NCBI RefSeq assembly: GCF_047238125.1
Contig: NZ_JBDFMH010000001.1
Span: 2,418,001-2,482,000, forward strand
Direction of reading: 5' to 3'
Source of the DNA: JBDFMH01 sp047238125
Lineage (GTDB): Bacteria > Pseudomonadota > Alphaproteobacteria > Sphingomonadales > Sphingomonadaceae
DNA length: 64,000 nucleotides
Under the pieces are notes generated by a model. It was given only the letters and a program-made list of their open reading frames with translations, did no database searches and was not told where the DNA came from. The translations under genes were made by a program, and so were the position numbers. Of the stretch, positions 9,975 to 19,392 are shown in pieces; the stretch's first letter is position 1, and every line of letters starts with the position of its first letter.

Positions 9975-12900
9975 TCAGATGACCAGCGCGAAATCGCTGG
10001 CGATCAGCGGGGTCGCCCCGAGCACAACCACCCAGAAATCGGCAACCGCGTCGCCATCGATATCGCCCTGCACGATCTGGTTCAGGCCCGATCCGGTCGA
10101 GATCGCACGCAGCTCGCCCGCGATCCCAGAAAAAGCCCCGCTGCCGATGAAATCGAAGACCTGCGTGCCGTCCGTCGTGCTGTCGGCATCGAAGCCGGTG
10201 AAGTCGAGCAGGTCTCCCTCTGCACGGTTGAAATCCTGGACCGTATCGGTCGTCTGGAAGGTCACACCCAGGTCGGACGCCGCCAGGAAGACAAAATCGT
10301 CCGCGCCGGTGCCGCCTTGCAGGATATCGATCCCGGCCCCGCCGCTCAGGCTGTCATCGCCCGCTCCGGCGCGCAGGAAATCGTCGCCCAGGCCGCCGGT
10401 CAGGACGTCGTCGCCGCCTTCGCCGAACAGGACGTCATTGCCACCTGCCCCGTCGAGGCTGTTGGCCAGCGCGTTGCCGTTGATCAGGTTGGCCTGGTCG
10501 TTGCCGGTGCCGTTCAGCGCGCCGGCACCGAACAGCACGAGCTGCTCGATTTCACCCGACAGCGTGTAGCTGACCGAGGCGCGCACCGAATCGGTGCCGC
10601 CGCCGGTGCCCTCGATAATCGTGTCACCGGCGTCGTCCACGACGAAGAAGTCGTTGCCGGCGCCACCGATCATCGTGTCCGCCCCCGTGCCGCCATCCAG
10701 CGTATCGTTGCCGATGCCGCCGTCGAGCGTGTCGGTGCCGATGCCGCCCTGCAGATTGTCATTGCCGCCTTCACCGGTCAGCGTGTCGTCTCCGTCGAAG
10801 CCGCGCACGACATTGTCGACATCACTGCCGATGATGAAGTTCGCGAGGCCATTGCCGTCGGCCTGGAAGGCTGTGCCGGTCAGCTGGAGATCCTCGACAT
10901 TGGCGCCCAGCGTGAAGCTGATCGACGACAGCACGTTGTCGCGGCCCTGTCCCACAGCCTCTACGACCACGTCTCCGGCCGCATCGACATAATAGAAGTC
11001 GTCGCCTTCGCCGCCGATCATGACGTCGGCACCGTCATTACCGTCCAGCGTGTCATTGCCGATACCGCCGCGCAGCAGGTCGCTGCCAAGTCCGCCCAGC
11101 AGCGTGTCCTCGCCGCCATTGCCGACCAGCACATCGTCGCCATCGAGGCCGCTCAGGATATTGGCTCCCTCGTTGCCGTTGATCTGGTTGGCCTGGGCAC
11201 CGCCGGTGCCGTTGATCGCTGCGCTGCCCGTCAGCGTCAGCGCCTCGACGAAGGCCGACAGAGCAAAGCTGGCCGAGGCGAGCACGCGATCATTGGTGCC
11301 GCCGCCATCGGCCTCGACGATCGTGTCGCCGCTATCGTCGACAACATAAAGGTCGCTGTCGGCACCACCGGTCATCACGTCCGCCCCGGCGCCGCCATCG
11401 AGCGTATCGAGCCCGGCGCCGCCCAGCAGCACATCGGCGTCCGCGCCGCCCTGCAGATTATCGTCACCGGCAAGACCGCTCAGCGTGTCCGCGCCGTCAT
11501 TGCCGCGCAGCGTATTCGCAAGTCCGTTGCCGGTCAGCACGTTCGCGGCAGCATTGCCGGTCGCGACCAGCGCAGCGCCGGCCAGCACGACATTTTCCAG
11601 TTCGGTGCCGAACAGCGAATAATCGATCGAAGCGATCACCGTATCGGTGCCACCACCGGCTGCCTCGGTGATGCTCTCGCCGGCCTGGTCGATCACATAG
11701 GTGTCGTTGCCCGCGCCACCGATATAGCTGTCCGCACCGGCGCCGCCGTCCAGCGTGTCGTTGCCTGCGCCGCCGACCAGGAAGTCCGCCGCGTTGCCGC
11801 CGGTGATGCTGTCGTCACCCATGCCGGCATTGAAATAATAGCGCAGCGTCGGCTGTTCGGCAGTGAACACGTCGTTGCCCGAGGTGCCGAGCGATACGAC
11901 GGAGAACTGGTCACCACGCCCGACGCCAGACACGAGATCGCGAACGTCGAACGTCAGCCCCGGCGTGTTTGATACGAAGGTGATGCCCTCGTCGTCCGCG
12001 CGGCTGATCGGCCCCGTCAACACGCCGCCCGCGGTTTCCGCCTGGATACGTACCGCAAGCCCGCCATCCTGATTGGCCATCGAGTTGCTGTCGTTGACCA
12101 ATCCGTTGCCCACCTGCGCAGACGTGAAGGTCAGCCGCACCTGGCCGGCATTGCCCGTCACCAGCACGGCATCGCTGCCCGTGCCCAAGTCGATCCGGTC
12201 GGCTCCATCGGTGCGCACATCCAGCGCGGCGACATCGATGCCGTCGAGCCCGAAGATCGTATCGTCACCGGCGCCGCCGACCAGCGTGTCGTTGCCGGCA
12301 CCACCGGTGATGACATTGGCCAGCATATTGCCGATGCCGGTGAAGTTGCCCGTACCGATGAAGGTCAGGTTCTCGACATTGGCGGGCAGCGTGTAGCTGT
12401 TGAGCGTGGTGTTGACGCTGTCGGTGCCGTCGCCAGGATTTTCCGTGATGGTGTCGCCAGCATTGTTGACGAGATAGGTGTCGTTGCCCGCACCGCCGAC
12501 GAAACTATCTGCCCCCGCAGTACCGACCAGAGTGTCGTCACCCGCCCCGCCGACCGTGGTCGAGGCGAAGGTGATCGCAGCGATCAGCGGATCATGGTCG
12601 GTGAACGGGGTCGCCTGCTCGACATTGATGTGCACCGCATCGAGCTGGATGCTGGAAAGCAGGTCGGACGACGCCAGAATATTATCCAATCCCTGCGAAT
12701 TGCCCTCGAAGATCGCCGAATAGCGTTCCTCGGTCGGCAACAGAGCATAGAGGTTGGTCAGAACGCCGCCGGCTTCCAGCGCCTGGCTCGGCGCTTCGAA
12801 ATAGAAGCTGTTGAGATCGCCGAGCACGAACACATTCAGTGCCGGATCGGTCGCCAGCTGATTGTCGATATAGGCCTTCAGCGTCTGTGCCTGGGCCAGC

Positions 12901-15185
12901 CGGGCGCCGTCGCCGGCATTGGCGGCCGGCTGGTTGTCGCCCTGCAGCGCTTCCGATCCGAGCCGCGAGGTGAAGTGGTTGTTGTAGAGGCTCAGCGTCT
13001 CGCCATTGAAGGTGAAATCGGCGCGCAGCGGGCTGCGCGTGCCGTTGTACACGGCGCCCGGAACGAGCTGCACCGAATCCGCGACCAGGCCAACCCGGTC
13101 GACATTGTAGAAATATCCGTTGCGAATGTTGCCGTTCGGCTCGCCCCCAGTGGAATTCGCGGTCGCCGGGGCGACTTCGACATAGGCATAGGTCGGGCCA
13201 CCTGCGGCGATGATCGCATCGATCAGCGCCTGCGCGGTGATCTGGCCGGAAAGATTGCCGCCCGAACCGGCGCCATCGGCATCCTGGATCTCCTGCACGC
13301 CGATGATGTCGGGCGTCCGCAGGTTCACGATGATGTCCTGCGCGAACTGCTCAAACCGGTCGAAGCCGGGCGTGATCTCGTCACCGCCGAGATTTTCGAC
13401 GTTCAAGGTCGCGATGGTGACGGTATCGGCATCGCCGACCAGATCAGTGACCTCGCGGTCGAGCGTGATATCGTTTGCCACGGTCACCGCCTGGGTGACG
13501 ATCACCTCATAGGCGCTGAAGGCATAGTTGACGATGCCGGTAACGCTGGACAGCGTATCGCCCTGGCTGATCGTGGCCGGGTTATAGCCTGCGAAGATGC
13601 CCGAATCATCGTCGATCTGAATGCGCTCGGGATTATAGTCACCTGCGGAGATGGTGATGCCGCCGCGATCGTTGACGCCGCTGGCCTGCGCGCCGCCCGA
13701 TGCCACGACATAGGCCTCACCGAAACTGTTGGGATTGGCGACAACCAAAGGCGCGTCGATTGTGACCAGCATGCCTTCGAGCGATTCGTAGAAGTCGGCT
13801 GCCTGCGTCGACGGATCATAGACATCCTCGTCGTCGCCGAAATTCGCGTCGGGGAGAACCCGGCCGCCGGTACCGATCAGCGTGCTAGCAACGGTTCCGG
13901 TGCCTTCGACCACGATCGCGGTCGGGCTGGTGATCTCGGTCAGCGACAACGCATTGGTCGCCGCGACGAATTCGGTGACGGTGCCGGTGACCTTGACGAG
14001 CTGGCCGACGGTGACGGTCGGCGCGGTCGAGGTGAACACGAACACCGCGTCCGACGTGTTGACGTTGCCGTCACCGACCGCGTCCTGGATGTAGAAGCCG
14101 TTGGTGTCGACCGCCGTCACCACGCCGCGGGTGTTGACGACGGTGCCGGCGAATGCCGAAGCATGGCCCTCGCCCTGGATCGTATAGATTGCGGTGATCG
14201 CATCGGGATCGAACACGGTGAAGTCGAGCGCGTCCTCGGCGATGCCTGCGAATGCGTTGCCCGACAGATCGGTGAAGGCCCCGGCCGTGACGATGACGTC
14301 ATAGGTGGTGCCGACCTGGAGCGCGGCGCCCGGATCGATCGTCACGGTCGACCCGCTGATCGAAACTTGCGGGTCGGTCACGGCCAGCACGCGGATGTCA
14401 CTGCCATTCGTGATGGTAATCGTGCCGTCGCCGGCAATCACCGTCTCGTTGAAGCGCAGCACGATATTGGCGTTCGCATCCACGCCGGGCTGGTTGTCGT
14501 CGGGATCGGTCGGGTTGAACGACACCAGCACCGGGGCATCAGTATCCGCGCCGGCCGCGACCGAGCTGACGACGATGTCGTCGATGCCGACCCATTCGTC
14601 ATTGCCCGCCGCGTTGGTCGTTATGATCCGGAGTTCCAGCGTGGCGGCATTGTTCGCGCCGGCCGGCAGGATCACGTCGATGAACGTTTCCTGGGTGGCG
14701 CTGCCGCCGGTGGTGGCGTCGGCGATGTAGCCGCCGTCGACATTGGCCCAGGCGCCGCCCGGCGTGGTGCGATACTGGAGCGCCACCTGCTGGATGGCGT
14801 TGTCGGTCGATCCGTCGAGATCGCGTACCCGGTAGCGGACGTTGATCGATTCGCGGCCGGTGGCATCCATGTACAGGATGATGTGCGGCGCATCCGCGGT
14901 GCCCGATCCGTTCAGCGCGATCGTCGGATCGGCCAGTTCGAATTCGGCGACGCCGCCAGAATTTAGCGTGTTGGGCGCGGTCTGGTTCGCGATGAGGTTG
15001 ACGACGACGGTGCCGTCCCCGGTCAGCGTGCGGGGATCGGTTCCGGTGGCGGTCGTGATGTCGTCGCCGCGATAGCCGGTGATGCTGGCGACGCCGCTCC
15101 AGTCGTTCGCGGTGGTGATCTGGCCGATATTGGACCAATCCTGCAGAAAATCACCGCCGGCGAGCGAGAAATAGGTCGTCGTCAT
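9975..15185 (-). CDS. secreted RTX nuclease/phosphatase (ExeM-like endonuclease-exonuclease-phosphatase plus calcium repeats)
   Basis: This 1736-residue protein has a visible domain order. An N-terminal beta domain (~1-210) is followed by a bacterial Ig-like domain (~215-325, DTDAPVLVSFNPTDPDD). An OB-fold-like region (~330-570, IYTIQGEGHASAF, GVVTAVDTNGFYIQD) leads to an endonuclease/exonuclease/phosphatase domain (~585-875) with TLNVENLGG, IIGVQEIQD, VFVLGDLNS and TDHDPLIAA. About seven RTX blocks of GGxGxD nonapeptides follow (~877-1630), ending in an acidic/hydrophobic C-terminus typical of type I secretion signals. It probably degrades extracellular DNA or phosphorylated compounds. Start 15185 is preferred to 15317 because GAGGGG precedes it and the domain begins there. 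No type I secretion genes are adjacent. Confidence 0.85.
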   Translation of the reverse strand: MTTTYFSLAGGDFLQDWSNIGQITTANDWSGVASITGYRGDDITTATGTDPRTLTGDGTVVVNLIANQTAPNTLNSGGVAEFELADPTIALNGSGTADAPHIILYMDATGRESINVRYRVRDLDGSTDNAIQQVALQYRTTPGGAWANVDGGYIADATTGGSATQETFIDVILPAGANNAATLELRIITTNAAGNDEWVGIDDIVVSSVAAGADTDAPVLVSFNPTDPDDNQPGVDANANIVLRFNETVIAGDGTITITNGSDIRVLAVTDPQVSISGSTVTIDPGAALQVGTTYDVIVTAGAFTDLSGNAFAGIAEDALDFTVFDPDAITAIYTIQGEGHASAFAGTVVNTRGVVTAVDTNGFYIQDAVGDGNVNTSDAVFVFTSTAPTVTVGQLVKVTGTVTEFVAATNALSLTEITSPTAIVVEGTGTVASTLIGTGGRVLPDANFGDDEDVYDPSTQAADFYESLEGMLVTIDAPLVVANPNSFGEAYVVASGGAQASGVNDRGGITISAGDYNPERIQIDDDSGIFAGYNPATISQGDTLSSVTGIVNYAFSAYEVIVTQAVTVANDITLDREVTDLVGDADTVTIATLNVENLGGDEITPGFDRFEQFAQDIIVNLRTPDIIGVQEIQDADGAGSGGNLSGQITAQALIDAIIAAGGPTYAYVEVAPATANSTGGEPNGNIRNGYFYNVDRVGLVADSVQLVPGAVYNGTRSPLRADFTFNGETLSLYNNHFTSRLGSEALQGDNQPAANAGDGARLAQAQTLKAYIDNQLATDPALNVFVLGDLNSFYFEAPSQALEAGGVLTNLYALLPTEERYSAIFEGNSQGLDNILASSDLLSSIQLDAVHINVEQATPFTDHDPLIAAITFASTTVGGAGDDTLVGTAGADSFVGGAGNDTYLVNNAGDTITENPGDGTDSVNTTLNSYTLPANVENLTFIGTGNFTGIGNMLANVITGGAGNDTLVGGAGDDTIFGLDGIDVAALDVRTDGADRIDLGTGSDAVLVTGNAGQVRLTFTSAQVGNGLVNDSNSMANQDGGLAVRIQAETAGGVLTGPISRADDEGITFVSNTPGLTFDVRDLVSGVGRGDQFSVVSLGTSGNDVFTAEQPTLRYYFNAGMGDDSITGGNAADFLVGGAGNDTLDGGAGADSYIGGAGNDTYVIDQAGESITEAAGGGTDTVIASIDYSLFGTELENVVLAGAALVATGNAAANVLTGNGLANTLRGNDGADTLSGLAGDDNLQGGADADVLLGGAGLDTLDGGAGADVMTGGADSDLYVVDDSGDTIVEADGGGTNDRVLASASFALSAFVEALTLTGSAAINGTGGAQANQINGNEGANILSGLDGDDVLVGNGGEDTLLGGLGSDLLRGGIGNDTLDGNDGADVMIGGEGDDFYYVDAAGDVVVEAVGQGRDNVLSSISFTLGANVEDLQLTGTAFQADGNGLANFIIGSDVDNVVRGFDGDDTLTGEGGNDNLQGGIGTDTLDGGIGNDTLDGGTGADTMIGGAGNDFFVVDDAGDTIIEGTGGGTDSVRASVSYTLSGEIEQLVLFGAGALNGTGNDQANLINGNALANSLDGAGGNDVLFGEGGDDVLTGGLGDDFLRAGAGDDSLSGGAGIDILQGGTGADDFVFLAASDLGVTFQTTDTVQDFNRAEGDLLDFTGFDADSTTDGTQVFDFIGSGAFSGIAGELRAISTGSGLNQIVQGDIDGDAVADFWVVVLGATPLIASDFALVI

Positions 15186-15446
15186 TTCGTGGAACCCCTC
15201 AAGAGCGGATCGACGCCCGGACCATCGGACCCGGTCGCATACGCGGCCTGGCCAAGGGTTCAGCACGTCCGGATGCAACCGCGAGCTAGGCGCGTGCCTA
15301 TCGGTCGACCATGACATTCAGGTTGCAGGTTGTTTAATCATTTGAACGCCGACGCAAGCGGATTTCGAAGGCGCCGGATATGCTTTGAAGGTGCAACCGA
15401 ACGGCATCGCTGCGACGTAGCTGACGGCCGGAACAGGAGACATCGC

Positions 15447-16118
15447 ATGCGTCCGATATTGCTCGCAACGCTGCTGGCTGCCGCAACCGCGCCGGCAGGC
15501 GCCGGGGCACCGATCAAGGTCGTCGAGCTCTATCAGAGCCAGGGCTGTTCCTCGTGCCCGCCCGCGATCACCAACGCCAATCGCGTCGCGAACCGGTCCG
15601 ATCTGCTGGTCCTGGATTTCGCTGTCACTTATTGGGATCGGCTTGGCTGGAAGGATAGTTTCGCGCAGCCCGCTTTCACCGCGCGGCAATGGGCCTATGC
15701 GCGCGGCGGCGGCCGGCCGCGAGTCCATACGCCGCAGGTGATCGTCAACGGGCGCAGCGCCGGGGTCGGCGGATCGCCACAGTCGTTCGCCGCGCTGATC
15801 GCAGCCGAGCGACCGCTTGGCGGCCCTGCGCTGACCTTTGGGCCCGGTTCGCTGTCCGTGGCGGGCGGACGTGGCCGGGGCGATGTGTGGCTGGTGCGCT
15901 ATGATCCGCGCGCGCTGCCGGTGGCGATCCGGGCGGGCGAGAATGGCGGTCGCACGATCGTCCACCGCAATATCGTGCGCCAGCTGGTGCGGCTGGGAGA
16001 CTGGACCGGTGCGCCACGCCGCTTTCCGGTGCCCGCGGGTGAGCCAGGGCTGGCGACGGCGGTGCTGATCCAGGAAAAGGACGGCGGACCGATCCTGGCT
16101 GCGGCGCGCGGCGGCTGA
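15447..16118 (+). CDS. DUF1223 protein, exported thioredoxin-fold-like
   Basis: This 223-residue protein has a signal peptide (MRPILLATLLAAATAPAGAGA). The DUF1223 signature follows directly: VVELYQSQGCSSCPPA, with a CxxC pair, then DFAVTYWDRLGWKDSFAQ and TPQVIVNGR. The fold is thioredoxin-like and the CxxC suggests a redox role, but no substrate is known for the family. ATG 15447 is chosen because AGGAGA (15435-15440) lies 6 nt before it and the signal peptide starts there. It is divergent from the RTX gene across about 260 bp in which no clear promoter or operator was recognised. Confidence 0.8.
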   Translation: MRPILLATLLAAATAPAGAGAPIKVVELYQSQGCSSCPPAITNANRVANRSDLLVLDFAVTYWDRLGWKDSFAQPAFTARQWAYARGGGRPRVHTPQVIVNGRSAGVGGSPQSFAALIAAERPLGGPALTFGPGSLSVAGGRGRGDVWLVRYDPRALPVAIRAGENGGRTIVHRNIVRQLVRLGDWTGAPRRFPVPAGEPGLATAVLIQEKDGGPILAAARGG

Positions 16119-16125
16119 TCGGCCG

Positions 16126-16818
16126 TCAGTCTCCGGCTTCGGCGATCTGCGACAGATAATTGCCGTCGAGGATGCGAATCCGGCCCTGGCTGAGTTCGAT
16201 GACGCCCGCTCCTGCCCAGACCGACAACTGGCGATTGATGTTCTCGCGGCTGATGCCCACGAAGTTGCCGAGCTCGGATTGGCTGAGATCGCCGGCCAGC
16301 TTGTGCCCGTTCGCCTTCTGCTCGGTCAGGCGCTTCAGGAAGCGGGCAAGCCTGGGGCCGGTGGCGAAGGCGCGATCGCTTTCGATCGTCGCATCGGTCT
16401 CCCGTAACCGCCGCGCCATGTCGCGCAGCAGTTCGAGTGCGACCTTGGGATGCCGCTCGATGAAGCCGGTGAACGCGGTGCGGCTCATCTTGAGCATCCG
16501 CCCCTTCCACAGCGCGGTCGCCGATGCGGTACGCGGTTCGCCGTCGAGTACCGCGATCTCGCCGAGTACGGCCCCGGGCTCTGCATAATCCAGGATGATT
16601 TCGCGGCCGTTGGACGTGACCATGCCCACGCGAACGACACCTTCCAGGATCAGCAGGATGGATTCACCATCTTCGCCCTGCCGCAACAGGGTTTCGCCCG
16701 CCTTCACCTGCAGGAAGTTGGAAATAGACAGTAAATCGGCGAGCTCGCTGGTGTCACAGCCCGCGAAGACGCTATGCTTCGGAAGCAGCTCGGCCAGTTG
16801 TTCCGGCGTGAGGGCCAT
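16126..16818 (-). CDS. Crp/Fnr family transcriptional regulator
   Basis: This is a cyclic-nucleotide-binding-fold regulator of about 230 residues. The N-terminal effector domain contains GETLLRQGEDGESILLILEG and PGAVLGEIAVLDGEPRTASATA, close to the phosphate-binding cassette of cAMP-binding Crp proteins. The C-terminal helix-turn-helix is LSQSELGNFVGISRENINRQ. Its recognition helix has the R-E-x-x-x-R pattern of E. coli CRP, which reads TGTGA half-sites. No FNR-type N-terminal cysteines are present. Starts at 16824 and 16827 are equally in frame; 16818 is chosen for the upstream GGATGATG. A consensus TGTGA-N6-TCACA site lies 91 bp upstream, suggesting autoregulation. Confidence 0.9.
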   Translation of the reverse strand: MALTPEQLAELLPKHSVFAGCDTSELADLLSISNFLQVKAGETLLRQGEDGESILLILEGVVRVGMVTSNGREIILDYAEPGAVLGEIAVLDGEPRTASATALWKGRMLKMSRTAFTGFIERHPKVALELLRDMARRLRETDATIESDRAFATGPRLARFLKRLTEQKANGHKLAGDLSQSELGNFVGISRENINRQLSVWAGAGVIELSQGRIRILDGNYLSQIAEAGD

Positions 16819-16908
16819 CTTCATCATCCATGTCAGAGGCCCCCGCGCCACCGTTACGCGACAAGGCGACGCGGAGAATCACCCCCTATCAAGCTGCAGG
16901 GGGGCCGA

Positions 16909-16924
16909 TGTGAGATGTGTCACA
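16909..16924. promoter_or_regulatory. consensus Crp-type operator TGTGA-N6-TCACA
   Basis: TGTGA (16909-16913), six bases and TCACA (16920-16924) match the CRP consensus exactly. The site lies midway between the Crp-type regulator gene and the divergent GGDEF/EAL gene. The regulator's recognition helix has the residues expected to read TGTGA, so control of both genes by this protein is a reasonable inference. Confidence 0.7.
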
Positions 16925-17020
16925 CATCACTCGCGAAGCGAAGCCCTTCCGGCGGCTTAACGATCCCTCAAGCGATCGCGGCCTAAGAGTTTCGAGATAT
17001 GCGGAATCTCACGGTCGCCC

Positions 17021-19348
17021 ATGATTGAGACGCCGATCACCGGCCGAATGTCGGTTCGCCCAATCGCGGAGATCGGGCGGAGCCGCCATCCGTCGCGTCT
17101 GGCGCAGCCGGCGCTGACCACGCACGCGCGCCTGCGGACCGAAGCTCTCGCGAAGACCGCGCCCTGGCTGGCGGCGCTTGCCGCAGCCTGCGCGCTGGCC
17201 GTGCTCTATGCGGTCGCGCATCCCGACGATGCCGTCTGGCTGGGTAGCTGGGCGGCGCTGTTGATCCTGGTCAACTGGGTTACGGTGCGCGCCCGGCAAC
17301 GCGCTGCCGATGCCGGATCGGATGATCCGCTGCGATCGGCATGGTGGTCGGTGGCGGAAGCGGGTGCGCAGGCGGCGATCTGGGCGGCGCTGCCCGTCGC
17401 CATGTTCCCGACGGCCGATCCGCATGCCCAGTCGATCCTTGCCGGAGCGATCTGCACGATGATGGCAGGCGCGGTCCTGCTCGCGGTCGTGCCGCTGGCA
17501 GCGACGATGTGGCTGGTGGTGCTGGCGACTGGCCTCGCCTGCGCGACCGGCGCGTCCGGCGAGCCGCTGACCGCGACCCCGCTGTTGCTGCTGCCCGCAT
17601 TCGTGATGGCGCTGCTCGTCGGATGCCTGTCGATCGAGCGCCAGCTGAGCGCGCATATCGCGATCGCGGCTGGCGAACGGTCACGGCGCGAATCGGTCGA
17701 CATGCTGCTGCGTGAATATGAGGAGCAAGGCGTCGGCTGGCTCTGGCAGGCCGATGCCGCCAACCTGCTGACCTATGCCTCGCCGCGGATCGGGGTGCTG
17801 GTGGGCCGGTCGAGCCGCGAGCTGATCGGCCAATCGCTGCCGATTATGTTCGGCTGCGACGCACAGCTCGGCGGCGCGATGGCGGCGAGAGAGCCGTTCC
17901 GCGGCATCGAGCTCGAGATCCAGGCGCCGAGCGGCCGCCGCCATGTCTCCGTTTCCGGCAGTCCGATCATCGGCCAAGACGGCACCTTCGTCGGCTTTCG
18001 CGGGGTCGGATCCGATATCACCGATGTCCGCCGCACGCAGGAGCGGTTGACCCAGCTGGCCGCAATGGATGTGCTGACCGGGTTGCCGAACCGCCAGCGC
18101 ATGCGCGATCTGTTCGCCAACGCCATCGCCGCGGCGGCACAGGGCCATGCCTGCGCCATCCTGTTCCTGGATCTCGATGGCTTCAAGCCGGTCAACGACA
18201 CGTTCGGCCACCCGGCCGGTGATGCCGTGCTGCGCGCGGTGAGCGATCGGCTGGCCGAGGAGGTGGCAGCGCTCGGCCAGGTCGGCCGGGTCGGTGGAGA
18301 CGAGTTCGCGATCCTGCTCAACGACGGATCGAGCCGGCGCGGCGTGGAGGATTTCGCGCGCAAGCTGATCGCCCGGATCAGCGAACCCTATCCGGCCGCA
18401 TCGAGCGAGATCCGCCTTGGCGTATCGATCGGCATCGCCTTCGCGCCGGTCGACGGGTCTTCGGTGGACGAGTTGCTGCTGAAGGCCGATCTGGCGCTGT
18501 ACGACGCCAAGAGTGCCGGCCGCGGCACCGTACGCCTGTTCGACAGCCGCATGCAGCGTGACGCCGAGGACCGGTTGCGGCTGGAGCAGGATCTGCGCCA
18601 GGCACTGGCACGGCGCGAGTTCGAGCTATTCTATCAGCCGGTCGTGAATGCCGAGTCCCAAGCCATCCTGGGATTCGAAGCGCTGCTGCGCTGGCGCCAC
18701 CCCGAACGCGGCATGGTGCCGCCCGCGCAGTTCATTCCGATCGCCGAGGAGACCGGACTGATCGCGGAAATCGGCGGCTGGGTGATCCAGACCGCCTGCC
18801 ACGATGCGATGCAATGGCCCGACAGCCTGTTCGTGGCGGTCAATCTCTCGCCCCGCCAGCTTGTGGTGCCCGCACTTCCCAACACCGTATCCGAAGCTTT
18901 GCTGGCATCGCGGCTGCCCCCGAACCGGCTCGAGCTGGAAGTGACCGAAGGCGTGTTCCTGGCCGACGACGACGGCTCGCTGGATGTGCTGCGGCGCGTG
19001 CGGTCACTGGGCGTGGGCATCGCGCTCGACGATTTCGGGACCGGCTATTCCTCGCTCGGCTATCTCAACAAGACCATCTTCCACACGCTGAAGATCGACG
19101 GCAGCTTCGTGCGCGATGCCGGCAAGCGCAGCGAGACCGTGTCGATCATCCGCGCGATCGTGGCGCTGGCCAACAGCTTCCGGATGACGATCACTGCAGA
19201 AGGCGTCGAGACGGCTGAGGATTTCGAGCGGATGCGCGATTTCGGCTGCCACAAGCTGCAGGGCTATTTGTTCGGCCGGCCGATGCCGCATGCGGAGACG
19301 TTGAAGCTGGTCGGCACCCGCTGGGGCCAGGACGAGCTTCGCGGCTGA
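17021..19348 (+). CDS. membrane GGDEF/EAL protein with PAS domain (cyclic di-GMP turnover)
   Basis: This 775-residue protein has several N-terminal membrane segments (~45-205) followed by a PAS-like sensor (~230-345, with a GVGSDITDVRRTQERL linker). The GGDEF domain carries an intact GGDEF at residues 425-429, and the EAL domain carries EAL at 553-555 and LDDFGTGYSS near 668. Both active-site signatures look intact, so it may make and/or hydrolyse c-di-GMP. No RxxD inhibitory site is seen just before GGDEF. An alternative start is ATG 17048; neither start has a convincing ribosome binding site. It is divergent from the Crp-type regulator, with a shared Crp site. Confidence 0.93.
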   Translation: MIETPITGRMSVRPIAEIGRSRHPSRLAQPALTTHARLRTEALAKTAPWLAALAAACALAVLYAVAHPDDAVWLGSWAALLILVNWVTVRARQRAADAGSDDPLRSAWWSVAEAGAQAAIWAALPVAMFPTADPHAQSILAGAICTMMAGAVLLAVVPLAATMWLVVLATGLACATGASGEPLTATPLLLLPAFVMALLVGCLSIERQLSAHIAIAAGERSRRESVDMLLREYEEQGVGWLWQADAANLLTYASPRIGVLVGRSSRELIGQSLPIMFGCDAQLGGAMAAREPFRGIELEIQAPSGRRHVSVSGSPIIGQDGTFVGFRGVGSDITDVRRTQERLTQLAAMDVLTGLPNRQRMRDLFANAIAAAAQGHACAILFLDLDGFKPVNDTFGHPAGDAVLRAVSDRLAEEVAALGQVGRVGGDEFAILLNDGSSRRGVEDFARKLIARISEPYPAASSEIRLGVSIGIAFAPVDGSSVDELLLKADLALYDAKSAGRGTVRLFDSRMQRDAEDRLRLEQDLRQALARREFELFYQPVVNAESQAILGFEALLRWRHPERGMVPPAQFIPIAEETGLIAEIGGWVIQTACHDAMQWPDSLFVAVNLSPRQLVVPALPNTVSEALLASRLPPNRLELEVTEGVFLADDDGSLDVLRRVRSLGVGIALDDFGTGYSSLGYLNKTIFHTLKIDGSFVRDAGKRSETVSIIRAIVALANSFRMTITAEGVETAEDFERMRDFGCHKLQGYLFGRPMPHAETLKLVGTRWGQDELRG

Positions 19349-19392
19349 CGATCCCGGTGGCGCAAGGCCGCACCGCGCGCCATAGCCGCGCG

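Noticed and set aside
10300..12570. CRISPR-like regular repeats
   Set aside because: The periodicity comes from RTX nonapeptide codons inside one reading frame; there are no identical repeats with unique spacers.
12594..14966. 790-residue open frame opposite the RTX nuclease gene
   Set aside because: It is the antisense shadow of a gene with clear nuclease motifs. Long antisense frames are common at this GC content.
15318..15965. 215-residue minus-strand frame opposite the DUF1223 gene
   Set aside because: The plus strand has a signal peptide, a strong ribosome site and family motifs; the minus strand has none.
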